The translations under genes were made by a program, and so were the position numbers. The notes beneath the pieces were generated by a model. It had not been told where the DNA came from and searched no databases. It saw nothing but the letters and a program-made list of their open reading frames with translations. Of a stretch of 64,000 nucleotides of DNA, positions 55,949 to 64,000 are shown in pieces (positions within the stretch are counted from its first letter, which is position 1; every line of letters begins with the position of its first letter). Source of the DNA: Streptococcus mitis (lineage in GTDB: Bacteria > Bacillota > Bacilli > Lactobacillales > Streptococcaceae); NCBI GenBank assembly GCA_001560895.1, contig CP014326.1:260001-324000 (forward strand), given 5' to 3'.

Positions 55949-56969
55949 ATGGCCCTTATACGTCATTGCGGCCTTGATTGTGACTTTCTTGGCATTTGTA
56001 GTGCCCTTGCCCTATTATATAGAGGTTCCAGGTGGTTCGGAAGATATTCGCCAAGTCCTTAAAGTAAATGACACAGAAGATAAGGAAGCTGGTGCCTATC
56101 ACTTCGTTACGGTCGGTGTTCAGCATGCTACTTTAGCTCATATGATTTATGCTTGGTTGACGCCTTTTACAGATATTCGCAGTGCTCAGGAGACTACAGG
56201 TGGTTCTTCCGATGTTGAATTTATGCGAATTAATCAATTCTACATGCAGACATCGCAAAATATGGCCAAGTATCAAGGGCTAAAAACAGCTGGTAAGGAT
56301 ATTGAACTCAAATACCTTGGTGTTTATGTTTTGACTGTGACGGATAATTCGACCTTTAAAGGGATTCTCAACATCTCTGATACGGTCACAGCAGTCAATG
56401 ATCAGACCTTTGATAGTTCCAAAGATTTGATTGATTACGTCAATTCTCAAAAATTAGGGGACTCAGTTAAAGTGACCTATGAAGAGGATGGGCAAACCAA
56501 GTCTGCAGAAGGTAAGATTATCACCTTGGAAAATGGCAAAAATGGGATTGGAATCGGATTGATTGACCGTACAGAAGTGACCAGTGATGTCCCAATTCGC
56601 TTTTCAACAGCCGGTATCGGCGGACCAAGTGCTGGTCTCATGTTTAGTCTGGCCATCTATACCCAAATAGCTGACCCTGGCCTTCGTAATGGCCGCATTG
56701 TTGCCGGTACAGGAACCATTGACCGCGATGGGAATGTGGGGGATATTGGAGGTATCGATAAGAAAGTTGTAGCTTCGGCTAGAGAAGGTGCTGCTATTTT
56801 CTTTGCCCCTGATAACCCTGTTAGCGAAGAAGAACAAAAAGCACATCCAGATGCGAAAAACAATTATCAGACAGCCCTAGAAGCAGCCAAAACAATCAAG
56901 ACAGATATGAAAATTGTTCCCGTTAAAACCCTACAAGATGCAATTGATTACTTGAAAAACAATCCCTAA
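55932..56969 (+). CDS. sepM: PDZ-Lon-type membrane protease SepM
   Basis: 345 residues. One N-terminal membrane anchor ([21 protein letters not shown]), a PDZ domain (~120-190), then a Lon-type serine-lysine protease domain with Ser233 ([13 protein letters not shown]) and Lys278 ([10 protein letters not shown]). The S. mutans homologue trims the competence-stimulating peptide CSP at the cell surface; the role in mitis-group species is less certain. Coupled to coaD. Confidence 0.88.
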   Translation: MKKKIRWPLYVIAALIVTFLAFVVPLPYYIEVPGGSEDIRQVLKVNDTEDKEAGAYHFVTVGVQHATLAHMIYAWLTPFTDIRSAQETTGGSSDVEFMRINQFYMQTSQNMAKYQGLKTAGKDIELKYLGVYVLTVTDNSTFKGILNISDTVTAVNDQTFDSSKDLIDYVNSQKLGDSVKVTYEEDGQTKSAEGKIITLENGKNGIGIGLIDRTEVTSDVPIRFSTAGIGGPSAGLMFSLAIYTQIADPGLRNGRIVAGTGTIDRDGNVGDIGGIDKKVVASAREGAAIFFAPDNPVSEEEQKAHPDAKNNYQTALEAAKTIKTDMKIVPVKTLQDAIDYLKNNP

Positions 56970-57010
56970 TTTTAAGTGAAGTTTCCAAACTAGCGCACAA
57001 ACAGAGAAGA

Positions 57011-57019
57011 TGGTATAAT
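57011..57019 (+). promoter_or_regulatory. Promoter of the DUF1146-like gene, extended -10 (leaderless start)
   Basis: TGGTATAAT ends 6 bases before ATG 57026. Confidence 0.6.
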
Positions 57020-57025
57020 AGTCAA

Positions 57026-57256
57026 ATGGTTCAATTATTATTCACTCTAAGCAGTCACATGCTCTTTATTTATGTGAGTTTTTACCTTTTAAAGGATCTT
57101 GTTAGATGGGAAAAAGTTTTAAAAGTGACAGCTGAGAATACAAGAAAAGTCCGTTTATTGATAGCTCTTTTCAGCATCGTAATGGGCTACATCATGAGTT
57201 CATTCTTTATCAGCCTATATCAGTTGTGGCAAGAAGCGCTTAGAGGATTATTATAA
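57026..57256 (+). CDS. DUF1146-like small membrane protein
   Basis: 76 residues with two hydrophobic segments ([38 protein letters not shown]) separated by a short charged loop. This is the usual shape and place of the DUF1146/YwzB family next to murA in Firmicutes. Function unknown. No ribosome site; the promoter abuts the start. Confidence 0.75.
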   Translation: MVQLLFTLSSHMLFIYVSFYLLKDLVRWEKVLKVTAENTRKVRLLIALFSIVMGYIMSSFFISLYQLWQEALRGLL

Positions 57257-57279
57257 AATCAAATGTAAAGGAAAGAAGT

Positions 57280-58555
57280 ATGGAAAAAATTGTGGTTCAA
57301 GGTGGCGATAATCGTCTGGTAGGAAGTGTTACGATCGAAGGAGCAAAGAATGCAGTCTTGCCCTTGTTGGCAGCGACTATTCTAGCAAGTGAAGGAAAGA
57401 CCGTCTTGCAGAATGTTCCTATCTTGTCAGATGTTTTCACTATGAATCAGGTGGTTCGTGGTTTGAATGCCAAGGTAGATTTTGATGAGGAGGCTCATCT
57501 TGTCGAGGTGGATGCGACTGGTGATATCACTGAGGAAGCTCCTTACAAGTATGTCAGCAAGATGCGCGCCTCCATCGTTGTCTTGGGACCAATTCTTGCT
57601 CGTGTAGGTCATGCTAAGGTATCCATGCCAGGTGGTTGTACCATTGGTAGCCGTCCTATTGATCTTCATTTGAAAGGTCTAGAAGCTATGGGGGCTAAGA
57701 TTAGTCAGACAGCTGGTTATATCGAAGCCAAGGCTGATCGCTTACATGGGGCTCATATCTACATGGACTTCCCAAGTGTTGGCGCTACGCAGAACTTGAT
57801 GATGGCAGCGACTCTGGCTGATGGTGTGACAGTGATTGAGAATGCTGCGCGTGAGCCTGAGATTGTTGACCTAGCCATTCTCCTTAATGAAATGGGAGCC
57901 AAGGTTAAGGGTGCTGGTACAGAGACTATTACCATTACTGGTGTTGAGAAACTTCATGGTACGACTCACAATGTAGTCCAAGACCGTATCGAAGCAGGAA
58001 CCTTTATGGTGGCTGCTGCCATGACCGGTGGTGATGTCTTGATTAAAGACGCTGTCTGGGAGCACAACCGTCCCTTGATTGCCAAGTTACTTGAAATGGG
58101 TGTTGAAGTAATTGAAGAAGACGAAGGAATTCGTGTTCGTTCTCAACTAGAAAATCTAAAAGCTGTTCATGTGAAAACCTTGCCCCACCCAGGATTTCCA
58201 ACAGATATGCAGGCTCAATTTACAGCCTTGATGACCGTCGCAAAAGGGGAGTCAACTATGGTGGAGACAGTTTTCGAAAATCGTTTCCAACATCTAGAAG
58301 AGATGCGCCGCATGGGCTTGCACTCTGAGATTATCCGTGATACAGCTCGTATTGTTGGTGAACAGCCTTTGCAGGGAGCAGAAGTTCTTTCAACTGACCT
58401 TCGTGCCAGCGCAGCCTTGATTTTGACAGGTTTGGTAGCACAAGGAGAAACTGTAGTTGGTAAATTGGTTCACTTGGATAGAGGTTACTACCGTTTCCAT
58501 GAGAAATTGGCGCAGCTAGGTGCTAAGATTAAGCGGATTGAGGCAAGTGATGAAG

Positions 58556-58563
<8 letters not shown>
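57280..58563 (+). CDS. murA: UDP-N-acetylglucosamine 1-carboxyvinyltransferase
   Basis: First committed step of peptidoglycan synthesis; 427 residues. Active-site Cys120 ([15 protein letters not shown]), the residue alkylated by fosfomycin, is intact. N-terminal [20 protein letters not shown], and conserved [13 protein letters not shown]. One of the two MurA paralogues usual in streptococci. AAAGGAAAGAAG serves as ribosome site; epuA starts inside the end. Confidence 0.96.
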
Positions 58564-59607
<1,044 letters not shown>

Positions 59608-59615
59608 AAGATAAC

Positions 59616-59658
59616 ATAAACTCCTATGTCACTTGTAGATATAGGAGTTCTTTCTTAC
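59616..59658 (+). terminator. endA terminator
   Basis: AACTCCTAT...ATAGGAGTT stem followed by CTTTCTT. Confidence 0.75.
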
Positions 59659-59761
59659 TAGTTTAAGCAGGGCTAGAATAGATACTAAGAAAAAAATAAT
59701 ATGTACTGGAGTAGATTTTGTGATATAATAAAGGATAAGATACTATTTTAGGAGAAGAACT

Positions 59762-61093
59762 ATGGAAGACCCAAGTAGTCAGAATTTGTTGCTACAATTT
59801 GTTTTATTGTTTATCTTGACGGTGTTAAATGCCTTTTTCTCAGCCACAGAAATGGCCATGGTTTCTCTTAACCGTGCGCGGGTTGAACAAAAGGCAGAAG
59901 AAGGAGATAGACGCTATATCCGTCTGCTGAAGGTACTAGAAAATCCTAACCACTTTTTATCAACCATTCAAGTAGGGATTACCCTGATTACGATCTTATC
60001 TGGGGCGAGTTTGGCAGAGACTCTGGGACGAGAAATTGCATCTTGGCTTGGAAATGGTGAAACAGCTTATGCTATTGCAAGTTTTCTATCTTTAGCATTT
60101 TTGACTTATATTTCCATCGTTTTTGGGGAATTGTATCCTAAGAGAATCGCTCTTAATCTAAAAGATGCCTTAGCGATTCGTACAGCGCCAGTTATTATTG
60201 GGCTGGGAAAACTAGTTAATCCCTTTGTTTGGCTCTTGTCTGCGTCTACTAACCTTTTGAGTCGCTTGACTCCTGTGGCCTTTGACGATGCTGATGAAAA
60301 AATGACCCGTGATGAAATTGCCTACATGCTGACAAATAGTGAAGAAACACTAGATGCTGACGAAATTGAGATGTTACAGGGGATTTTTTCACTGGATGAA
60401 CTGATGGCCAGAGAAGTTATGGTTCCTCGAACGGATGCCTTCATGGTTGATATTAAGGATGATAGTCAAATCATTATCCAAAGTATTTTAAAACAAAATT
60501 ATTCTCGTATCCCTGTCTATGATGGAGACAAGGATAACGTGATTGGGATTATTCATACCAAGAGTCTTCTTAAGGCAGCCTTTGTAGACGGTTTTGACAA
60601 TATTGTTTGGAAGAGAATTTTACAAGATCCACTCTTTGTTCCTGAAACTATTTTTGTGGATGACTTGCTAAAAGAATTGCGCAATACCCAAAGACAAATG
60701 GCAATTTTGCTAGATGAATACGGTGGTATGGCTGGTTTAGTGACCCTTGAAGACCTCTTAGAGGAAATCGTTGGGGAAATTGATGACGAAACAGATAAGG
60801 CTGAAATCGAAGTTCATCAAATAGGAGAAGATACCTATATCGTTCAAGGTGCCATGAATCTCAATGATTTTAATAGCTACTTTGATGTTGAGCTGGAAAG
60901 TGATGACGTTGATACCATCGCTGGTTATTATTTGACAGGAATTGGGAGTATTCCAACGACTGAGAAACTTAGCTATGAATTGGTCAGCCAAAACAAACAG
61001 CTTATCCTAACCAATGATAAGGTGAAAAATGGACGTGTTACCAAGGTAAAAGTCCAGATCACAGAACTTGAAATAGAAGAAGAAACAGAGTAA
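59762..61093 (+). CDS. CorC/HlyC-type CNNM-CBS membrane protein
   Basis: 443 residues. DUF21/CNNM membrane domain (1-~185; three or four segments, FSATEMAMVSLNRARVE, SIVFGELYPKRIAL), a CBS pair (~205-330; VMVPRTDAFMVD, IPVYDGDKDNVIGII, DEYGGMAGLVTLEDLLEEIV), and the C-terminal CorC_HlyC domain. The family mediates magnesium or other cation efflux; the old name haemolysin is misleading. Own promoter (TGATATAAT near 59722). Confidence 0.9.
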   Translation: MEDPSSQNLLLQFVLLFILTVLNAFFSATEMAMVSLNRARVEQKAEEGDRRYIRLLKVLENPNHFLSTIQVGITLITILSGASLAETLGREIASWLGNGETAYAIASFLSLAFLTYISIVFGELYPKRIALNLKDALAIRTAPVIIGLGKLVNPFVWLLSASTNLLSRLTPVAFDDADEKMTRDEIAYMLTNSEETLDADEIEMLQGIFSLDELMAREVMVPRTDAFMVDIKDDSQIIIQSILKQNYSRIPVYDGDKDNVIGIIHTKSLLKAAFVDGFDNIVWKRILQDPLFVPETIFVDDLLKELRNTQRQMAILLDEYGGMAGLVTLEDLLEEIVGEIDDETDKAEIEVHQIGEDTYIVQGAMNLNDFNSYFDVELESDDVDTIAGYYLTGIGSIPTTEKLSYELVSQNKQLILTNDKVKNGRVTKVKVQITELEIEEETE

Positions 61094-61095
61094 AC

Positions 61096-61136
61096 TAGAG
61101 GCTTTTGTCACCATGTGTGATGAAGCTTTTTTCAGT
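61096..61136 (+). terminator. Terminator after the CorC/HlyC gene
   Basis: GGCTTTTGTCAC...GTGTGATGAAGC stem-loop followed by TTTTTT. Confidence 0.6.
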
Positions 61137-61204
61137 TGATTTCAAACGAGAATTGTGCCCTCGAAAAGCTCAGCCCCAAAATGTTTGTAAATTATATGTA
61201 TTTA

Positions 61205-61234
61205 TCAAAAAAAGCCCTTCAAACGGGGCTTTCT
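61205..61234. terminator. Terminator behind tRNA-Cys
   Basis: AAAGCCC-TTCAAAC-GGGGCTTT; on the minus strand it ends in a run of T, 35 bases after the tRNA 3' end. Confidence 0.75.
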
Positions 61235-61268
61235 GTTCATTTGCAACCTGATAAATCAAGTTATAGAA

Positions 61269-61338
61269 GGCGGTAGACGGATTTGAACCGACGATCAAGC
61301 TTTTGCAGAGCCGTGCCTTACCACTTGGCTATACCGCC
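61269..61338 (-). tRNA. tRNA-Cys (anticodon GCA)
   Basis: On the minus strand, 70 bases. The acceptor stem is GGCGGTA/TACCGCC, the D arm GCC-AAGTGGTAA-GGC, the anticodon loop CTGCAAA (anticodon GCA), and the T loop TTCAAAT. The T stem has one T-T mismatch and the last anticodon-stem pair is C-T; both arms otherwise pair. CCA is not encoded. A single tRNA, not in a cluster. Confidence 0.93.
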
Positions 61339-61440
61339 TTAACGTTTATTATTATACCTTGAAAATGATTTTCAGTCAATAGCTTTTTCAGATTTTTTGT
61401 GTTAATAAGCCTAAATATTCTGAAAATTCGTTTACTTTTA

Positions 61441-61469
61441 TTGAAATATCTTAAAATATATGGTATAAT
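61441..61469 (+). promoter_or_regulatory. amiA promoter
   Basis: -35 TTGAAA (61441-61446), 17-base spacer, extended -10 TGGTATAAT ending at 61469. 36 bases of leader follow to the ATG, with GAGGAG as ribosome site. Confidence 0.75.
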
Positions 61470-61505
61470 CAATAATAACCTATACTTTATAAGAGGAGTA
61501 AATAA

Positions 61506-63494
61506 ATGAAAAAAAGTCAAGTGCTTGCTGTAGCGGGAGCTACCTTATTAGCGTCAGGAGTTCTAGCTGCGTGTTCAAACACTAGTTCAAATAATGCTAA
61601 ACTAGCAAAAGATTACCAATATGTTTATCAAACAGATCCAGAAACTTTGGATTATATCGTCAGCAATATCGATTCAACATCATTCGTCACAACAAATGCT
61701 GTAGATGGTTTGTTGGCTAATGATAAATATGGTAACCTGGTTCCTTCTATTGCTGAATCATGGACAGTTTCAAAAGATGGTTTGACTTATACCTATAAAA
61801 TCCGTAAGGATGCTAAATGGGTGACAGCAGAGGGAGAAGAGTACGCTCCTGTCACTGCTAAAGACTTCGTTACTGGTTTGAAGCATGCTGTAGATGGAAA
61901 ATCAAAAGGACTTTCAATCGTTAGCTCTTCTATTAAAGGATTAGAAGCCTATATCAAGGGTGAAACAAGCGATTTTTCAACCGTTGGAGTAAAAGCACTT
62001 GATGATCAAACACTAGAATATACCTTGAACCAGCCAGAAACTTTCTGGAATGACAAAACAACTAGTGGTGTCATGATGCCGGTTAATGAAGAATTCTTAA
62101 CTTCAAAAGGGGAAGGTTTTGGTGCCCCAACAGATGCTAACTCTATTCTTTATAACGGTCCATTTGTCTTAAAATCTGTAACTCCAAAATCATCTATCGA
62201 GATGGCTAAAAATGATGCTTACTGGGACAAAGAAAATGTAAAAATTGAGAACGTTAAGTTCACTTTCTGGGATGGTAAGGACCAAGATGTGATTGCCAAA
62301 GGTTTTGCCGATGGTCAATATAGCAAGGCGCGTATCTTCCCTACAAGTTCTACATATGAAAAATATGCAGCTGACTTCAAAGATAACATTTACTTTAATG
62401 AACCAGGTGCGGGTGTTGCAACTGTCAGCTTGAACTATGGCCGTACAACCTATAGCCACACTGCCAAAACAAGTGATGCCCAAAAGACATCTACTCAGAA
62501 AGCATTGCTAAACAAGGAATTCCGTCAAGCCTTGAACTTTGCGGTCGATCGCAATTCTTACTCAGCTCAAACAAATGGTACTGATGGAGCTGCAGTAGCT
62601 ATCCGTAATACATTCGCACCATATAATCTCCAAGTTGGTAAGAAAACATTTGGTGAATTGGTACAAGATAGCTTGGCTAAGACAAATTCTTCTACTTGGT
62701 CAAACGTGTCTCTAGCAGATTCTCAAAATGGACTTTACAATGAAGAAAAAGCTAAAGAAGTCTTTGCTAAAGCAAAATCAAGCCTACAAGCTGAAGGTGT
62801 TGAATTCCCAATCCACTTGGATGCCTTGGTTATCCAAGAATCAACAGCGGTTGTAAACCGTGTTCAATCATTGAAACAATCAATTGAAAAGGTATTGGGT
62901 TCAGATAATGTTGTTGTAGACTTACAACAAATGACTCAAGCAGAAGCCTTACCAATTTCATTTAGCGCTCCAACAGCTAAAGAACAAGACTGGGATATCC
63001 ATACCTTGCTAGGATGGAACCCTGACTATCAAGATCCTTCTACTTTCTTGGATCAATTCGTCATTAAGGGAGGAAACACTCGTCTTTACCTTGGTATCGA
63101 CCAGAGCACTGATGCATCAGTAGTGAGCAAACTTGGTTTAGCTGACTATGGAAAATTACTTGATGACGCAAACAGCGAAAACCAAGATGTTCAAAAACGT
63201 TATGAAAAATACGCAGTAGCACAAGCTTGGTTGACTGACAATGCTTTGACAATTCCAGTAATGGCTTCTCCTAAAGAAACAGCCGTTTCATATGTTTCAA
63301 AAGTTCTACCATTTAGCTCTTCATATTCTGTAGCTGGCCTTAAGGGTGAGAATGCAGGATACTTGAAGTACACTGAAGTTGGTGAAAAAGCAATCACCAA
63401 AGAAGAGTACGAAAAAGCTCGTGAAAAATGGTTGAAAGAAAAGACTGAGTCAAACGAGAAAGCTCAAAAAGAATTGGCAAGTCATGTGAAGTAA
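61506..63494 (+). CDS. amiA: Oligopeptide-binding lipoprotein AmiA
   Basis: Substrate-binding lipoprotein of the Ami oligopeptide importer; 662 residues. Signal peptide with lipobox GVLAAC (lipid Cys22). Family 5 SBP motifs WTVSKDGLTYTYKIRKDAKW and LLGWNPDYQDPSTF. Its place directly before amiC identifies it as AmiA; the paralogue at 33.4 kb shares the same fold and the same C-terminal tail pattern (EKWLKEK). The Ami system imports nutrients and signalling peptides. Confidence 0.94.
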   Translation: MKKSQVLAVAGATLLASGVLAACSNTSSNNAKLAKDYQYVYQTDPETLDYIVSNIDSTSFVTTNAVDGLLANDKYGNLVPSIAESWTVSKDGLTYTYKIRKDAKWVTAEGEEYAPVTAKDFVTGLKHAVDGKSKGLSIVSSSIKGLEAYIKGETSDFSTVGVKALDDQTLEYTLNQPETFWNDKTTSGVMMPVNEEFLTSKGEGFGAPTDANSILYNGPFVLKSVTPKSSIEMAKNDAYWDKENVKIENVKFTFWDGKDQDVIAKGFADGQYSKARIFPTSSTYEKYAADFKDNIYFNEPGAGVATVSLNYGRTTYSHTAKTSDAQKTSTQKALLNKEFRQALNFAVDRNSYSAQTNGTDGAAVAIRNTFAPYNLQVGKKTFGELVQDSLAKTNSSTWSNVSLADSQNGLYNEEKAKEVFAKAKSSLQAEGVEFPIHLDALVIQESTAVVNRVQSLKQSIEKVLGSDNVVVDLQQMTQAEALPISFSAPTAKEQDWDIHTLLGWNPDYQDPSTFLDQFVIKGGNTRLYLGIDQSTDASVVSKLGLADYGKLLDDANSENQDVQKRYEKYAVAQAWLTDNALTIPVMASPKETAVSYVSKVLPFSSSYSVAGLKGENAGYLKYTEVGEKAITKEEYEKAREKWLKEKTESNEKAQKELASHVK

Positions 63495-63505
63495 ATAATT
63501 TTCAA

Positions 63506-63542
63506 TAGAACTTTCTCTCCATGAGGAGAAGGTTCTTTTGGG
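63506..63542 (+). terminator. Intercistronic hairpin between amiA and amiC
   Basis: AGAAC-TTTCTC-TCCATGA-GGAGAA-GGTTCT followed by TTTG. The weak T-run suggests partial termination, giving more AmiA than AmiC transcript. Confidence 0.65.
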
Positions 63543-63560
63543 ATTTTTAAAGGAAATGAT

Positions 63561-64000
63561 ATGAAAAAATATATTTTTATGCGTGTTTTGCGGTCATTGG
63601 TTTCTATTTTCTTAGTAACAACCTTGACTTACACGATTATCTATACAATGGTTCCTCGAAAATTGATTTTCAAACAGGATACCAACTATAACAAGATTGC
63701 GACAACTGCTGATAAACGTGATAACTATGAGAATACCGTTTATGAGCGTATGGGCTATATCGAGTACTACGATACCAAAGAGTTGCAAGAAAAAGCTAGC
63801 CAGATGGATGCTTCTGTAACAGTTGAAGCTAATGATACCAACAAGGCTATCTATGAAAAATACATCAAACAAATCGGTCATGGTTGGACCTTGGGAGAAT
63901 TTACTGAAAGTGGTCAATTCTACGCTACTCGTGAAATCCCCATTTTTGAACGTGTTTTCAAATTCTATGCTAACTTGATTGACATTGACCATACTAATAA
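63561..64000 (+). CDS. amiC: Oligopeptide ABC transporter permease AmiC (3' partial)
   Basis: Only the first ~146 codons lie in the window. MKKYIFMRVLRSLVSIFLVT starts a membrane segment, followed by the long extracellular stretch (VPRKLIFKQDTN...) characteristic of AmiC/OppB-type permeases of streptococci. AAAGGAAATGAT serves as ribosome site. Forms the import channel with AmiD. Open at the right edge. Confidence 0.92.
   Translation, partial: MKKYIFMRVLRSLVSIFLVTTLTYTIIYTMVPRKLIFKQDTNYNKIATTADKRDNYENTVYERMGYIEYYDTKELQEKASQMDASVTVEANDTNKAIYEKYIKQIGHGWTLGEFTESGQFYATREIPIFERVFKFYANLIDIDHTN

Overview
The window comes from a low-GC Gram-positive coccus of the Streptococcus mitis group (S. pneumoniae, S. 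pseudopneumoniae, S. mitis or S. oralis). The evidence is the gene content (manLMN, the sulA-D type folate operon with a folB-folK fusion, epuA-endA, amiA-amiC, rr11/hk11-like two-component genes) and seven copies of the pneumococcal BOX repeat. I cannot fix the species from sequence alone.

Layout. 0-3.2 kb: the end of an ABC exporter operon with a DesK/NarL-type two-component system. 3.3-15.4 kb: rpsL-rpsG, fusA, polC, pepS, a small GlsB-like membrane protein, rsuA and pepC. 15.6-18.4 kb: the mannose PTS manLMN on the minus strand, followed by the remnant of a deleted alcohol dehydrogenase that keeps its Rex-type promoter. 19.1-22.4 kb: a HAD phosphatase, an AzgA-type purine permease and a CPBP membrane protease. 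22.5-26.2 kb: the folate operon folP-folC-folE-folBK; folP carries an in-frame six-base duplication (Arg-Pro) at the position associated with sulfonamide resistance. 26.3-33.2 kb: a DUF960-like gene, ccpA, ansA, a HAD/MazG-like fusion, a universal stress protein, a broken membrane-protein gene, an AlaT-type aminotransferase and rpmH. 33.3-35.3 kb: an oligopeptide-binding lipoprotein without its own permease genes.

35.5-41.0 kb is the accessory part. An APC-family amino-acid permease has lost its 5' end at about 37.28 kb, exactly where a small integrative element begins. The element carries two unrecognised genes, a GC-rich hairpin, an HUH rolling-circle Rep, an excisionase-like protein and a tyrosine integrase with three 7-bp direct repeats just behind it.

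41.1-61.1 kb is dense housekeeping DNA: tatD-rnmV, rsmA-rsgA-rpe-thiN-rmuC-yhaM, purR, lysA, pflA, yidC2, acyP, a TrmH methyltransferase, a BI-1 protein, asnA, rsmD-coaD-sepM, a DUF1146-like gene, murA-epuA-endA and a CorC/HlyC protein. 61.2-64 kb has tRNA-Cys, amiA and the start of amiC.

Regulation that can be read directly: CcpA (cre) sites at manLMN, ccpA and pflA; a Rex operator at the dead adh gene; an intercistronic hairpin between amiA and amiC; and four genes (rsuA, trmH, rsmD, DUF1146) whose start codon lies 6-7 bases after a TATAAT, so their mRNAs are probably leaderless. From memory of the TIGR4 gene order, the rpsL-folBK block sits between neighbours (rr11 and ccpA) that are adjacent in that strain, which suggests origin-symmetric inversions. 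I found no CRISPR array or recognisable anti-phage system.
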